A stretch of 64,000 bases of DNA from Cerina sp048266425 (GCA_048266425.1 JBLWZN010000015.1:1-64000); one strand, 5' to 3'; positions 1 through 8,902 are shown, counted from the first letter of the stretch. The notes: generated by a model from the letters alone, not told the origin. Numbers and translations are program-made.

Positions 1-1
1 C

Positions 2-145
2 CACATCGACAAGTTTGGGAAGATAAAGCCTCAATGGTTTTATCTCCAATACCATATTTCCTATGTCCCTTTAAATAAAATACCAGGGGAAGACAGCAAA
101 GACGGGCCTATTGCACCCGAACTTGTTATATCAACACAAATATAG
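2..145 (+). CDS. 3' end of an unidentified protein gene (cut by window start)
   Basis: This frame is open from base 2 to a TAG at 143-145, giving 47 residues, while the other two forward frames stop early. The composition is protein-like: aromatic residues in the first half (PQWFYLQYHISYVPL) and a Pro/Asp-rich tail ending in VISTQI. The stop lies 4 bases from the stop of the convergent recombinase gene, which fits a real gene end. No family was recognised. A 47-codon open frame can occur by chance, so the call is tentative. Confidence 0.45.
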   Translation, partial: HIDKFGKIKPQWFYLQYHISYVPLNKIPGEDSKDGPIAPELVISTQI

Positions 146-149
146 CCGT

Positions 150-1328
150 TTATCCTTTTATGTTCCGGGATAAAGACAGGTTTTGTTGTGTTTTATCGGT
201 TTTAAGTAGTTTTGAAACTGCAGTGTCCAACGGACTTTTTATTGATAGTAAATCCTTTTGGGCCACGTGGGTATAGATCATCGTGGTCTCGGGCTTGGAA
301 TGACCCAACAGTTCCTGTACGTGTCGCAGGCCTACCCCATTTTCTATTAAATGTGTGGCGTATGTATGCCTCAAGGTATGCGGGGTCACCTGTTTTGTTA
401 TTCCGGCCCGTTTACAGGACTTTTTCAGGAAGGCCCTGATGCTCGTAGGGCTATAGAGCGTACCATTAACTCCTTCAATAAAGTATTTTTTGGGTCTATA
501 TGTTGCCAAATAATTGCCAAGCAAAGGGATAAAACTCTCGGCCAGCATTACGTTTCTATCTTTCCTTCCCTTGGCCTGTTTTATATTGATCTGCCTTCTG
601 TCTATGTCGATATGGCGGAGTTCCAACTGGATTATTTCACTAATCCGCATTCCGGCAGAATAGAGCAACGCCAAGGTGGCCCTATGCTTTAGGTTAGTTG
701 TTGAGCGTAGAAGATCTATGATTTCTTGCTGGCTCAGCACGCTGGGTAGGTACTGGCTCTTTTTTGGCCTATTTAGGTCCAGGCCTATTATTCTTGTTTC
801 ATGGAACAGTTGTCCAAAATGTTTTATAGCACTTATCAACTGCCTATGGGTGCTGATCCCATATTTCTTTTTTGGGATGATATCCTCCACGAACAACCTA
901 ATTTTTTCATTGTCTATTGCGGATAATGGGGTCTCTTTGAGATATTCCAACATTAGGGCGATAAAAGTGCTATAGGTGCTCACCGTACTTTGGCTTAATC
1001 GCTGCCCCTCTAGGTAATCGCGATATTGCTTCAACCTGTCCTTGTTCGTTTGGCTCAATTCGGAGCCAATAATCCTTACAGGGGATATCGGACGTTTTTT
1101 TATAACGGTCAAAGCACTGTAATCCACATAGAAATTTCTTTCCCGGAAGTAGCTAAAAAGGTCGCTTACGGTCCTATATGAAAATGGAATATAGAATGCG
1201 CTGTGGGTTTGGCTCCATCGTACCCCTGGAAATTGTTGTACATACTCCTTTACCTTCAGGTCATAATCAAAGGTGATCTTGATCTGTGTGCTGCCGCGGT
1301 GCTCTATAGGGGACAATATTATCTTCAT
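150..1328 (-). CDS. Tyrosine recombinase / site-specific integrase (orphan)
   Basis: This 392-residue protein cuts and rejoins DNA at specific sites through a tyrosine nucleophile. A SAM-like core-binding region lies at about residues 95-175 and the catalytic domain at about 195-370. The catalytic set is visible: R228 (in AGMRISE), K256 or K253, H317 and R320 (HTLRH), H343 (LLGHS) and Y352 (IYTHV). An extra N-terminal stretch of about 90 residues precedes the core-binding domain, as in some Bacteroidota integrases; its role is unknown to me. It is longer than XerC/XerD (about 300 residues). Start is ATG. No transposition, conjugation or phage gene accompanies it and I found no convincing att repeats, so it is either a remnant or the edge of an element outside the window. 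Confidence 0.9.
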   Translation of the reverse strand: MKIILSPIEHRGSTQIKITFDYDLKVKEYVQQFPGVRWSQTHSAFYIPFSYRTVSDLFSYFRERNFYVDYSALTVIKKRPISPVRIIGSELSQTNKDRLKQYRDYLEGQRLSQSTVSTYSTFIALMLEYLKETPLSAIDNEKIRLFVEDIIPKKKYGISTHRQLISAIKHFGQLFHETRIIGLDLNRPKKSQYLPSVLSQQEIIDLLRSTTNLKHRATLALLYSAGMRISEIIQLELRHIDIDRRQINIKQAKGRKDRNVMLAESFIPLLGNYLATYRPKKYFIEGVNGTLYSPTSIRAFLKKSCKRAGITKQVTPHTLRHTYATHLIENGVGLRHVQELLGHSKPETTMIYTHVAQKDLLSIKSPLDTAVSKLLKTDKTQQNLSLSRNIKG

Positions 1329-1564
1329 TGTCCTACAATTTAAATATAAAAACCTTACGAAACTGTTTTTTTAGCTTAATGGTGTAAAAAATCTGGTTTC
1401 GGTAGCTTGGTATCGCAAATTTTCAGATTTGACCATATAAACTAACAAAATCCCGTCCGATTAATTCTTGTTGAAATTTAAGGGCAGAATCAGCCCTCCC
1501 CAGGTAGAGTGGTACGTGCCTATTTTGTATTACAATATCGTGTTTTCAATTATAAACCCTGAAC
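1329..1564. other. Spacer upstream of the recombinase; no gene seen
   Basis: AT-rich spacer. A TATATTTA sequence, one base off the Bacteroidota -7 box, lies about 15 bases upstream of the recombinase ATG on the minus strand. A loose inverted pair, AAATCTG (near 1388) and CAGATTT (near 1424), is present but too weak to call an attachment site. Confidence 0.3.
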
Positions 1565-1721
1565 TCGTCCCTCGTACTTTTTTTGTCCTTTCTCCTGAAT
1601 CGTTTCTCCTCCGTCCTGAACCTTCTTATTTCGTTCTAATAATTTAATACATCGTACTTCGTCCTTCGTCTTTCGTCCTTGGTCTTTCGTCCATGGTCTT
1701 TCGTCCTTTTTCCCTTCTCCA
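1565..1721. repeat. Degenerate heptamer-phased repeat tract
   Basis: There are two blocks of consecutive 7-base words. Block A (1565-1620) has eight words in perfect phase, all starting with T and seven starting with TC, for example TCGTCCC at 1565 and TCCTGAA at 1593 and again at 1614. Block B (1652-1721) has ten words, mostly TCGTnnn or TGGTnnn, for example TCGTCCT at 1659, 1673 and 1701. The blocks are 3 bases out of phase with each other. The tract ends 9 bases from the stop of the M14 gene. The same 7-nt phasing appears in other spacers of the window with different words. Confidence 0.75.
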
Positions 1722-1730
1722 CAAATCCGT

Positions 1731-4181
1731 TCATTCCCCCACCATAAAAAGGGCGTTTACAAAGAATAATTGCCCGTTTGCCCAAAAACCACGGAATAGG
1801 GGATCGTCCACCATATAGACAATGTGGCCTTCTCCATATTTTTCCACACCAAAGACCAAGGTCCGCTCCATTTTTTTCCGGGCTTCACTTCCGGCAAAGC
1901 CCGACACCGGTCCCGCTTCCCTTTTGTTTATATAGGCTACGTTGCCTTCCTTTAAATAAGGATAAGCGTCATTGCCCAATTTTAGCGAAAAATAAGTATC
2001 TCCGTAACCGTATGCGAGCGGTTGGGAGTTATCTACTTCGGTTTTAAAAATGGCACCTGTTATCTCATCCTTTATTTCTTCCCTTTCACTTCGGCCATAC
2101 GTGCGGTTGCTTCTATTTCTTTCCACTAAGGGGGTTATACCAAAGTCCTTTTCCCGGCTAATGGCTTTTATGGCACCTCCCATGGCAATGGTTTTGCCCC
2201 CGGTCTGTATCCATTTCTTAAGGTATTTTAATTGTTCTTTATTAAAGAAATCACCATACTCGCCATCTGGGAGAATTAGCACATCATATAAGGAAAGGTC
2301 AACCGACCTAAAATAATCGCTGTTCAATACGGTAACTGGATACTGTAATTGTTGCTCAAAAAAATGCCACACCTCCCCAAAAACCAAGGGGTCGGTTGGA
2401 TCTCCAGACAGTACGGCAATGCGAATGTCGTGGATCCCTCTGGTGTCCTCAATTTTCGGGAATTGACCAATGCCTTCTGAACCGATCATTGGTGCAATTG
2501 TAATCTTATTTTTTTCGACCATTTTGTCCAACGTGATCAAAAATTGGGGATTATGGGCGTTATCTGATTTTGAAATGATCAAACTGCCCGGGTCAAAATG
2601 CTCACCGTCCATTTTGAAGGATTTCGAGGCAAGCCGAACCCTGATGTTCCTTTTTAAGAGGTCTGCCAAAAATTGGGCATCCTTTATGCTTTTCCACTCA
2701 GCTACAAAGGCAAGTGCATCGGGGCTTAGGTTGGTCCGCTCTGCTGCTGTAACGGTCGCTGGATATTGGGCGACCAGGTTGGTACAGGCCAATGCTTCCA
2801 GTCCGTACGCATAGGGTAGGGACCAGGCTGTAATGTCGTAGGTAAGGGAATCGCTGAGTTTGGCCTGGGGTTCAAACAGTACCTTTACCAGGGTTGCTTT
2901 GGTTTGATCAGTATTGACCACCAAGGTCCGGGAACTCGTTGCCATGCGCCCTTGTTTGCTTGTGCTAAAATCAAAACCTTCCTCTATACCCTCCCTGCCC
3001 CAGCCATATCGGATATCGTGCCGGTCCAATAATTGGGTCAAGGCATTTATTTTATCCGGATTTCCGTTAAGGAGGTAGCTTTTGTATGTGTAATTTTTAG
3101 GTTGATAAAATTTCTCAAACTCTTTGTTCAATCTTTCTGAGTTTTTTGAAGCCACTTCTACGGTAGACAGCCCTGTGACCAGGTGGTGGGCTATTCTTTC
3201 CTTTAAGGTCAAGGTATCCCCGAGGGAACGCAGAACACCAAGGCCGGCATGGCCACTACCCCCTTGCTCGTAAGTCATTCCAATACTTCCATTGTAGGTA
3301 GGGTAGGTGTCCCCGTAACTAGGGTAGAACAGGTCAAAAAGCTCTTGGGTAAAATAGGGCCAACCGTTGGCATCAAAATATTTGGCATGGTTGGTTGCTG
3401 TTATGGCCTGAAATTCCCGTTGGAAATCGGTGATCACTTCATGAAACGGTTCGGCGGCCGGAGCAAAATAATAGGCCTTGTCTACCCCCTGCTCGTGAAA
3501 GTCCGCATGTACATGCGGCAGCCAGCGATTGTATATCTTTAGTCTTTGTTGGGTTTCGGCTTGTGTTGCCCAGGCCCAATCGCGATTTAGATCAAACATA
3601 TAATGGTTGGTACGGCCGCTCAACCACCCTTCGTGGTGTTCCTTGCTATTGGGGTCTAGAGTATTGGGAATATTACGGAACTGGTAGTACCAATTTACGT
3701 ATCGTTCCCGCCCGTCGGGGTTAAGGCAAGGGTCTATGATAACTACGGTTTTGTCCAAAAAGGACGATTTGTGGACCAAAAGCTCATAAATGGTCTGCAA
3801 GGAGGCTTCCGTTCCCGAACTTTCGTTACCGTGAACATTATAGCTTAACCAGACAATGGCGTTGGAATCCCTTTTGGCCGATGTGTTTTTTTTGGATCCA
3901 GGAAGATGATCCTTACGAATATCCTCCAGATTTCGCATGTTTTCTGAAGAGGATACTATTGCTATGGTCAAAGGCCGCTGTTCATAAGTCTTGCCGTATT
4001 CTTGCAATTGTACGCGATCGGACGCCACTTGTGAAAGATAACGGTAATAATCCATTACTTGATGGTAATGGGTAAACTGGCTTCCCAATCCATATCCCAG
4101 GAATTCGGAAGGCGATTTTATTTCCTGTGAATAAGAAAACAAAGCCTGTACTAGGAAGAAAGCGAGTAGTAGGTGCCTCAT
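1731..4181 (-). CDS. Secreted M14-family zinc carboxypeptidase with C-terminal amidotransferase-like domain
   Basis: An exported metallopeptidase of 816 residues. A signal peptide is clear (hydrophobic core LLLAFFLVQALF, cut after SYSQ). The M14 zinc motif HxxE is at H117-E120 (NVHGNESSG), a downstream His is in HADFHEQG, and the likely catalytic Glu is in TYEQGG. The Asn/Arg substrate-binding motif LNRDW is present. After about residue 590 a Rossmann-like region (IAVLSGD, YDVLILPDGEYGDFF) resembles the class I glutamine-amidotransferase-like domain found on some Bacteroidota M14 proteins; no amidotransferase catalytic Cys is evident there. It probably digests extracellular peptides. It is monocistronic, with a heptamer tract directly downstream. 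Confidence 0.88.
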   Translation of the reverse strand: MRHLLLAFFLVQALFSYSQEIKSPSEFLGYGLGSQFTHYHQVMDYYRYLSQVASDRVQLQEYGKTYEQRPLTIAIVSSSENMRNLEDIRKDHLPGSKKNTSAKRDSNAIVWLSYNVHGNESSGTEASLQTIYELLVHKSSFLDKTVVIIDPCLNPDGRERYVNWYYQFRNIPNTLDPNSKEHHEGWLSGRTNHYMFDLNRDWAWATQAETQQRLKIYNRWLPHVHADFHEQGVDKAYYFAPAAEPFHEVITDFQREFQAITATNHAKYFDANGWPYFTQELFDLFYPSYGDTYPTYNGSIGMTYEQGGSGHAGLGVLRSLGDTLTLKERIAHHLVTGLSTVEVASKNSERLNKEFEKFYQPKNYTYKSYLLNGNPDKINALTQLLDRHDIRYGWGREGIEEGFDFSTSKQGRMATSSRTLVVNTDQTKATLVKVLFEPQAKLSDSLTYDITAWSLPYAYGLEALACTNLVAQYPATVTAAERTNLSPDALAFVAEWKSIKDAQFLADLLKRNIRVRLASKSFKMDGEHFDPGSLIISKSDNAHNPQFLITLDKMVEKNKITIAPMIGSEGIGQFPKIEDTRGIHDIRIAVLSGDPTDPLVFGEVWHFFEQQLQYPVTVLNSDYFRSVDLSLYDVLILPDGEYGDFFNKEQLKYLKKWIQTGGKTIAMGGAIKAISREKDFGITPLVERNRSNRTYGRSEREEIKDEITGAIFKTEVDNSQPLAYGYGDTYFSLKLGNDAYPYLKEGNVAYINKREAGPVSGFAGSEARKKMERTLVFGVEKYGEGHIVYMVDDPLFRGFWANGQLFFVNALFMVGE

Positions 4182-4472
4182 TTTTACCGTTTAAAAGTTG
4201 CCTTGCCATACCAACGTGTGTCTGCACATAAACTCCGGCGTCAGAACTAGAAAGCTAGAGCGTTACGCCGTTGTCGGACTTTAAAGGCGGACACTGTTCT
4301 ATGGCATAGACTCAAAGCTAATGATAAATGCCGATAATTTGCTTTTGATGCCGATTTAATAGGTGAACGGTAAATCTAGGGCGACAGAAGTAATGTTTTG
4401 GGTAACAAAAGTTTATGGGGTTGTATCCATCCATCCCCTCAATACGTAGTCAACTTCAAGGATTTTTTATTA
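4182..4472. other. Divergent spacer between the M14 gene and bshC; no gene seen
   Basis: About 290 bases between two divergent genes. No open frame of note, no terminator and no heptamer phasing seen. A short palindrome-like CTAGAAAGCTAG lies near 4247. The only regulatory signal recognised is the bshC promoter box at its right end. Confidence 0.3.
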
Positions 4473-4480
4473 TATCTTTG
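4473..4480 (+). promoter_or_regulatory. -7 box of bshC (TATCTTTG)
   Basis: Exact match to the Bacteroidota -7 element TAnnTTTG, ending 31 bases before the ATG at 4512. Transcription would begin near 4485, almost on top of an in-frame TTG at 4491, which argues for the ATG as the real start. No clear -33 TTG was seen. Confidence 0.5.
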
Positions 4481-4511
4481 GTTCTCCTAATTGGTTTCTG
4501 AACTTGTTTCT

Positions 4512-6122
4512 ATGAAGATTGATAAAATCCCCTTTAGAAAAACTGGATATTTTTCCGAACTGATCTGTGATTATTTGGAAGGGGATAAGGCGGTAAAGCC
4601 CTTTTATGGTCGCTATCCGGAAATGGAAGGGTTTAAGGAACAATTGTTGGAAAAACAGTCTAGTTTCCCTAAGGAAAACAGGGAAATCCTGATAAAGTCC
4701 CTACAGGAACAGTACGACGGATTTCAGGTATCGGAAACAACTAGGGATAATATCGCCCATTTAAGGAAAAATACATCCTTTACGGTTACTACCGGTCACC
4801 AGCTCAATCTTTTTACCGGTCCGTTATACTTTCTGTACAAGATAATTACGACGATAAACTTAACTAAGGAATTAAGTAAGTCCCATCCAGAATTTCAGTT
4901 TGTGCCGGTGTATTGGATGGCCACGGAAGACCATGATTTTGAGGAAATCAACTATTTTAATTTTAGGGGTAAAAAGCTTAGATGGAACCCATCTGGTCGT
5001 AAGGGGGGTGCCGTTGGTAAATTGGAAACCACGGGACTGGACGTTTTGTTTGAAACCTTTTCCAAGGAGATTGGGGGAGGATTGCATGCGGAGGCGTTAA
5101 AGGAACTTTTTAAAAAGGCATATCTAGAACATAAAAACCTGACCGATGCGACCCGTTATTTGGCCAATGCCCTTTTTGGGGAATATGGGCTGGTGATCAT
5201 TGATGGGGACGACAGGGAGCTTAAAAAATTGTTGGTGCCCTATTTGAAAAAAGATCTAATAGAGGAGCAATCCTTTAAAAAGGTGACGGAGACCATTGTC
5301 CAATTGCAGGAAATCCCTAAGAATTACGGGATACAAGTGAACCCTAGGGAAATCAATTACTTCTATTTGTTGGATGGGCTCCGGGAAAGAATAGTAGAGA
5401 AGGAGGGAAGGTTTTATGTGAACAATACCCAACTAGAATTTTCGAAGGAAGGGATTTTAAAGGAACTGGAGGACTTTCCACAGCGTTTTTCGCCCAACGT
5501 TATCAGTCGACCGCTGTACCAGGAAGTAATCTTGCCGAACCTGTGTTACATAGGTGGCGGAGGGGAACTCGCTTATTGGTTGCAGTTAAAATCCTTTTTT
5601 AAGGAAGTTCAGATCCCGTTTCCGATCCTGTTACTCCGAAATTCGGCCCTGGTGGTTTCGGCTAAGCAGCGGAATAAATTAAATCGATTGCAACTTGAGG
5701 TGGCCGACCTATTTTTGGAACAAAACAGCCTTATCAATAAAAAAATCAGGGAAATCTCCAATATCAACATCGATTTTACACCTCAAAGAAAATTTTTGGA
5801 AAAGCAATTCGAAGATCTGTACCTATTGGCAGATCAGACGGACAAATCTTTTTTGGGTGCGGTTAAGGCACAGGAGGTAAAGCAATTGAAGGGCTTGGAA
5901 AAATTGGAGCATCGGCTTTTAAAGGCACAGAAGCGGAAACTACAGGACCAGGTGATGAGGATAACGGCATTGCAGGACGAGCTCTTTCCCGGGCATAGCC
6001 TTCAAGAGAGAAATCTTAACTTTTCAGAACTTTATTTGGAATATGGGAAGGAACTGGTGCCTAAATTAATGCAGGCCCTAAAGCCCCTGTCCGGAAACTT
6101 TACCATTGTTAAAACGGATTGA
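4512..6122 (+). CDS. bshC: Bacillithiol biosynthesis cysteine-adding enzyme BshC
   Basis: Catalyses the last step of bacillithiol synthesis, joining cysteine to glucosaminyl-malate; bacillithiol is the low-molecular-weight thiol of Firmicutes and many Bacteroidota. The 536-residue length and sequence fit the family: the start MKIDKIPFRKTGYFS, TTGHQLNLFTGPLYFLYK, PVYWMATEDHDFEEI and YIGGGGELAYWLQLK are typical BshC blocks. A coiled-coil-rich stretch follows at about residues 395-500. I chose the ATG at 4512 over an upstream TTG at 4491 because it matches the family start and the promoter position. It is transcribed alone. The partner enzymes BshA and BshB are not in the window. Confidence 0.95.
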   Translation: MKIDKIPFRKTGYFSELICDYLEGDKAVKPFYGRYPEMEGFKEQLLEKQSSFPKENREILIKSLQEQYDGFQVSETTRDNIAHLRKNTSFTVTTGHQLNLFTGPLYFLYKIITTINLTKELSKSHPEFQFVPVYWMATEDHDFEEINYFNFRGKKLRWNPSGRKGGAVGKLETTGLDVLFETFSKEIGGGLHAEALKELFKKAYLEHKNLTDATRYLANALFGEYGLVIIDGDDRELKKLLVPYLKKDLIEEQSFKKVTETIVQLQEIPKNYGIQVNPREINYFYLLDGLRERIVEKEGRFYVNNTQLEFSKEGILKELEDFPQRFSPNVISRPLYQEVILPNLCYIGGGGELAYWLQLKSFFKEVQIPFPILLLRNSALVVSAKQRNKLNRLQLEVADLFLEQNSLINKKIREISNINIDFTPQRKFLEKQFEDLYLLADQTDKSFLGAVKAQEVKQLKGLEKLEHRLLKAQKRKLQDQVMRITALQDELFPGHSLQERNLNFSELYLEYGKELVPKLMQALKPLSGNFTIVKTD

Positions 6123-6186
6123 CAGGAATCTTGGACCGAATTTACAAATGAAGCGTGATTTTGGTGAGATTGGCATTCCACAAATG

Positions 6187-6732
6187 TTAAGGCACCAGAA
6201 ATTCTCCTTCCCACGCGTTCCCCTCTTTTGAAAAACGGACTTTTTGATGGAGCGGTTTCCCTAGTTTTAGGCATTCAATTTTAAAGGGATGGATGTCGAT
6301 TGCACAAAAAAAGTTCCCTTCGGGTATGTATTGCACCATTTCAGGACTTTTGAGATTGCTTCCCGGAGGTTGAACCGTGGTATAGTCCTGTTTGGCTTCG
6401 ACGGACATGTTTTCCCATATTTCATTCAAAGCCCCTGTGTCTGCTCGTATATGGGCCACCCCCTCAATTTTTACCTGCAACATTTTTTCGGGATGGAAGA
6501 AGAGCAGGCTTACCTTTTTGTTTTCTTTAATATGGGTAACTTTCTTGGAGCGCTTATCGGTGTAAAAAGTGAAATCGAGCGCGTCGGTAATGTTTCTAAT
6601 GACTACGATTCTAAGTCGGGCGATGCTATCAACTCCAACGGTTGCCAAGGTGGCATACCGAAAAGGATGGCCATTTTGTGAGGTTCCATCGGTCAATTCC
6701 TTCTTTATTTCGTGAAATATGGAAAGGGTCAT
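6187..6732 (-). CDS. Pyridoxamine 5'-phosphate oxidase-like FMN-binding split-barrel protein
   Basis: A 181-residue cytoplasmic protein with the split-barrel fold of the PNPOx superfamily. Visible blocks are HPFRYATLATVG, RLRIVVIRNI, FTFYTDKRSKKVTHI and SLLFFHPEKMLQVKIEG, which correspond to FMN phosphate and ring contacts in the family. It is shorter than PdxH (about 215 residues) and lacks its characteristic C-terminal segment, so the vitamin B6 oxidase function is not established; a flavin-dependent reductase or general stress protein is equally possible. A TATCTTTA sequence at 6756-6763 (minus strand), one base off the -7 consensus, lies 23 bases upstream. Confidence 0.8.
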   Translation of the reverse strand: MTLSIFHEIKKELTDGTSQNGHPFRYATLATVGVDSIARLRIVVIRNITDALDFTFYTDKRSKKVTHIKENKKVSLLFFHPEKMLQVKIEGVAHIRADTGALNEIWENMSVEAKQDYTTVQPPGSNLKSPEMVQYIPEGNFFCAIDIHPFKIECLKLGKPLHQKVRFSKEGNAWEGEFLVP

Positions 6733-7240
6733 CCCACAGATTTTTTTTGTATCCTTAAAGATAGTAAAATGAAGGATCGGAATATATTTTTTTATCCATG
6801 GGGATATAATGATTGTGATGGTGAAATCTTAGGAACGAATTTCTCGGGAAGTCCTATTTGGTAAACAGTCGGTCAGGCCCGTTTGAGAAAAAATAAGACT
6901 CGGTCGAAGCACGATTGTAGCACCGGTAAACTCATTTTCACTGCCACAATTCCTGGTTTATTATGATCTCGCCAGACGGAATTTTGGTCATGGTGCTATG
7001 CGATATGGCAATAGTGGGTTTTCAATTTTCTAGGATATAGTTTAATCGGATATTCGTACAAATCCGCCTGGAAAAGCAGCTATTTTAATTTTGTAGGAAT
7101 TGACTTAAATATCGTATTACCAGATTATTAATGTATATTATTTAAACCGTAAATTAATATATGCAGTTATTTGTGATTCTACGGGAATATAGATTAAAAA
7201 GGGGGTAGCTTCTTGGTGGCTCGCCCCAGATTGCCAACCT
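6733..7240. other. 500-base spacer upstream of the split-barrel gene; no gene seen
   Basis: It holds the weak promoter of the split-barrel gene at its left end and is strongly AT-rich at about 7080-7200. I saw no open frame with coding character, no stable hairpin and no 7-base phasing, so its content is unexplained. Confidence 0.3.
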
Positions 7241-7810
7241 CTATTGTCCGGTTTGTAGCTTCTTTAAAATCATACGTGCCCTTGCTTTATAGGCGGCACT
7301 TCCTTCAGGGTAGTTCTTTAGAAGAACCGACTTCAATTCGGGGTGTATCCAATCAAATTTATTTCCCAAGAGGTAAAGGCTGGTCATGGAATATGCTTTG
7401 GGGGCAACTTTATAGGGTCCGATGAGCCAATCGAAACATGCCGCTGCCATCCGTTCCAGATCGCTTTCCGAAAGTAGCTTCTGGATTTTATTTTCCTTTT
7501 TGGAGAAATAGTTGATCGCCAAGATTTCACAAATTTTGGCAATCGGACGGACGGACGAATCCAAATGTACCGAGCCCATATTTTCTGTAAAATAAGAAAT
7601 GTGTGGTAAAAGTAATTCGGGGTTTTCCTTTACAGTGGTCTCCAACACCCAGCAAGCTTTACAGGAGATTGGATCGTCCGTTATAAAAGCTATTTTCATC
7701 AACGGCAATAGGGAGTTGGGATTTTTGGAAATCCAATCACAGGCCTCCCTACGGCGTTGCCGGGAAGAGTCCGTATAATTTAAAATAGGGTAAAGTGTTA
7801 ATTTATCCAA
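7241..7810 (-). CDS. Uncharacterised helical-repeat protein
   Basis: An all-helical 189-residue protein with no signal peptide or membrane segment. Short helix pairs (ACDWISKNPNSLLPLMKIAF, then CWVLETTVKENPELLLPHI) look like HEAT-type repeats. I recall similar small flavobacterial proteins being labelled adenylosuccinate lyase in databases, but no lyase signature is visible here and I would not carry that name over. Start is TTG at 7810, placed 20 bases after an exact -7 box; the first in-frame ATG is at about residue 38, inside a repeat, so the TTG is preferred. Function unknown. Confidence 0.7.
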   Translation of the reverse strand: MDKLTLYPILNYTDSSRQRRREACDWISKNPNSLLPLMKIAFITDDPISCKACWVLETTVKENPELLLPHISYFTENMGSVHLDSSVRPIAKICEILAINYFSKKENKIQKLLSESDLERMAAACFDWLIGPYKVAPKAYSMTSLYLLGNKFDWIHPELKSVLLKNYPEGSAAYKARARMILKKLQTGQ

Positions 7811-7830
7811 AAATCTGTATTTTTAGCGAC

Positions 7831-7838
7831 CAAAATTA
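7831..7838 (-). promoter_or_regulatory. -7 box TAATTTTG upstream of the helical-repeat gene
   Basis: Exact TAnnTTTG on the minus strand, 20 bases before the TTG start at 7810. It supports that non-ATG start. Confidence 0.5.
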
Positions 7839-7970
7839 GGAAACGAACATTAAACCTACCTTTTGGCACTAAACTATTTTTGGCGGATTTTTCCGATGGT
7901 ACAAAAAAATGGGTATGGTAAGAGCGATTAAATCAAACGAAATCGAAAATTTTAAGGGATAAAATCATCA

Positions 7971-8012
7971 TCTTTCTTCTATGGTCTATTTTCTATTATA
8001 TATATTATAATC
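7971..8012. repeat. Heptamer-phased repeat tract (TCTnnnn)
   Basis: Six consecutive 7-base words. The first four begin with TCT (TCTTTCT at 7971, TCTATTA at 7992) and the last two with TAT. The remaining 35 bases to the ATG at 8048 are exactly five further heptamers, though more degenerate. It lies directly upstream of the haem protein gene. Confidence 0.5.
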
Positions 8013-8047
8013 AATTGATTACCAATTAATAACATAAATTTAAATTT

Positions 8048-8521
8048 ATGAAAAAAGTTAAAAAAATTCTATTGGCCTTGTTAATTATCCTGATCGCCAT
8101 GCAATTCTATAGGCCTGAAAAGAATTTGGCCGAAGATGGGCATACGGCGGCATTTTTGGTAGAGACCAATCCTCCACAAGAAGTGCGGGCCATACTAAAA
8201 TCGGCCTGTTACGATTGCCATAGCAACCATACCAATTATCCCTGGTACAATAATATTGCCCCATTTTCCTATTGGATGGCAGCCCATGTTGCGGATGGCA
8301 AGGATGAACTTAACTTTTCCGAATGGTCCACCTACAACAAGAAAAAGAAAGACCATAAATTGGAAGAAGTGGGGGAAATGCTCGAAAAGGGTGAAATGCC
8401 CCTAAAAGAGTACAAATGGTTGCACGAGGAAGCAAGGCTAACCGATGTGCAGAGAGATCAAGTAATGGAATGGGCAAAAAGGGCCCGTACAATGTACAAT
8501 CTTAGCTCCGAGCCACAATAA
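8048..8521 (+). CDS. Membrane-anchored haem-binding domain protein (PF14376-like)
   Basis: A 157-residue protein with an N-terminal hydrophobic anchor or uncleaved signal (residues 5-20, KKILLALLIILIAMQF) followed by a periplasmic domain. A single c-type haem site CxxCH is present (ACYDCHSNHTNYPWY), followed by NIAPFSYWMAAHV and an NFSEW motif, the arrangement of the Bacteroidota haem-binding domain family. It probably acts as a periplasmic one-electron carrier or haem sensor; the partner is unknown. It stands alone between a heptamer tract upstream and another about 130 bases downstream. Confidence 0.85.
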   Translation: MKKVKKILLALLIILIAMQFYRPEKNLAEDGHTAAFLVETNPPQEVRAILKSACYDCHSNHTNYPWYNNIAPFSYWMAAHVADGKDELNFSEWSTYNKKKKDHKLEEVGEMLEKGEMPLKEYKWLHEEARLTDVQRDQVMEWAKRARTMYNLSSEPQ

Positions 8522-8649
8522 TCGGTGTCCGTCCAAAAGTTCCGACACCAGCATTAAGGGCGTTTTGAAAACAGTCCATGACAGGACGGAAGTTTATGGT
8601 TTTTTTACCCACTAGCCCACTATTTCATGTACCCATTGGGCGACAAACC

Positions 8650-8719
8650 ATTAACTATTAAAAAGAACCAAGAACCAGGAGCCAAGACTAGAGAAAATAG
8701 AGTGTAGAAAATAGACTAA
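8650..8719. repeat. Heptamer-phased repeat tract (AGAnnnn)
   Basis: Ten 7-base words in phase. Seven of the last eight begin with AGA (AGAACCA at 8664 and 8671, AGAAAAT at 8692 and 8706, AGACTAA at 8713), one is GGAGCCA, and the first two begin with ATTAA. AGA is the complement of the TCT anchor of the tracts at 7971 and 12370. Confidence 0.7.
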
Positions 8720-8763
8720 AAAAGTTTATTAGTTTAGGTTTTTTTACTATTTTTTTATTTTTA

Positions 8764-8846
8764 AGCCATCAGCCATCAGCCATCAGCCATCAGCCATCAG
8801 CCATCAGCCATCAGCCATCAGCCATCAGCCATCAGCCATCAGCCAT
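8764..8846. repeat. Perfect tandem heptamer array (AGCCATC) x 11.9
   Basis: Eleven identical copies of AGCCATC (8764-8840) plus six bases of a twelfth. It ends 56 bases upstream of the EamA promoter box, so a copy-number change would shift sequence upstream of the core promoter rather than a reading frame. Its unit (cyclically GCCATCA) differs by one base from the ACCATCA repeat at the leuC stop codon. Confidence 0.97.
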
Positions 8847-8902
8847 TTCCTTGGCCCTCGTAATTTTCAATTTTTTTTTCATCCGTTTTAATTCAGGGAA
8901 GT

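Noticed and set aside
150..1730. Integron platform (intI plus attI)
   Set aside because: No attC-like cassette repeats or cassette ORFs; the adjacent gene is a 2.4 kb peptidase on the same strand.
8764..8846. Possible CRISPR array
   Set aside because: Units are 7 bases with no spacers and no cas genes nearby; it is a simple tandem heptamer.
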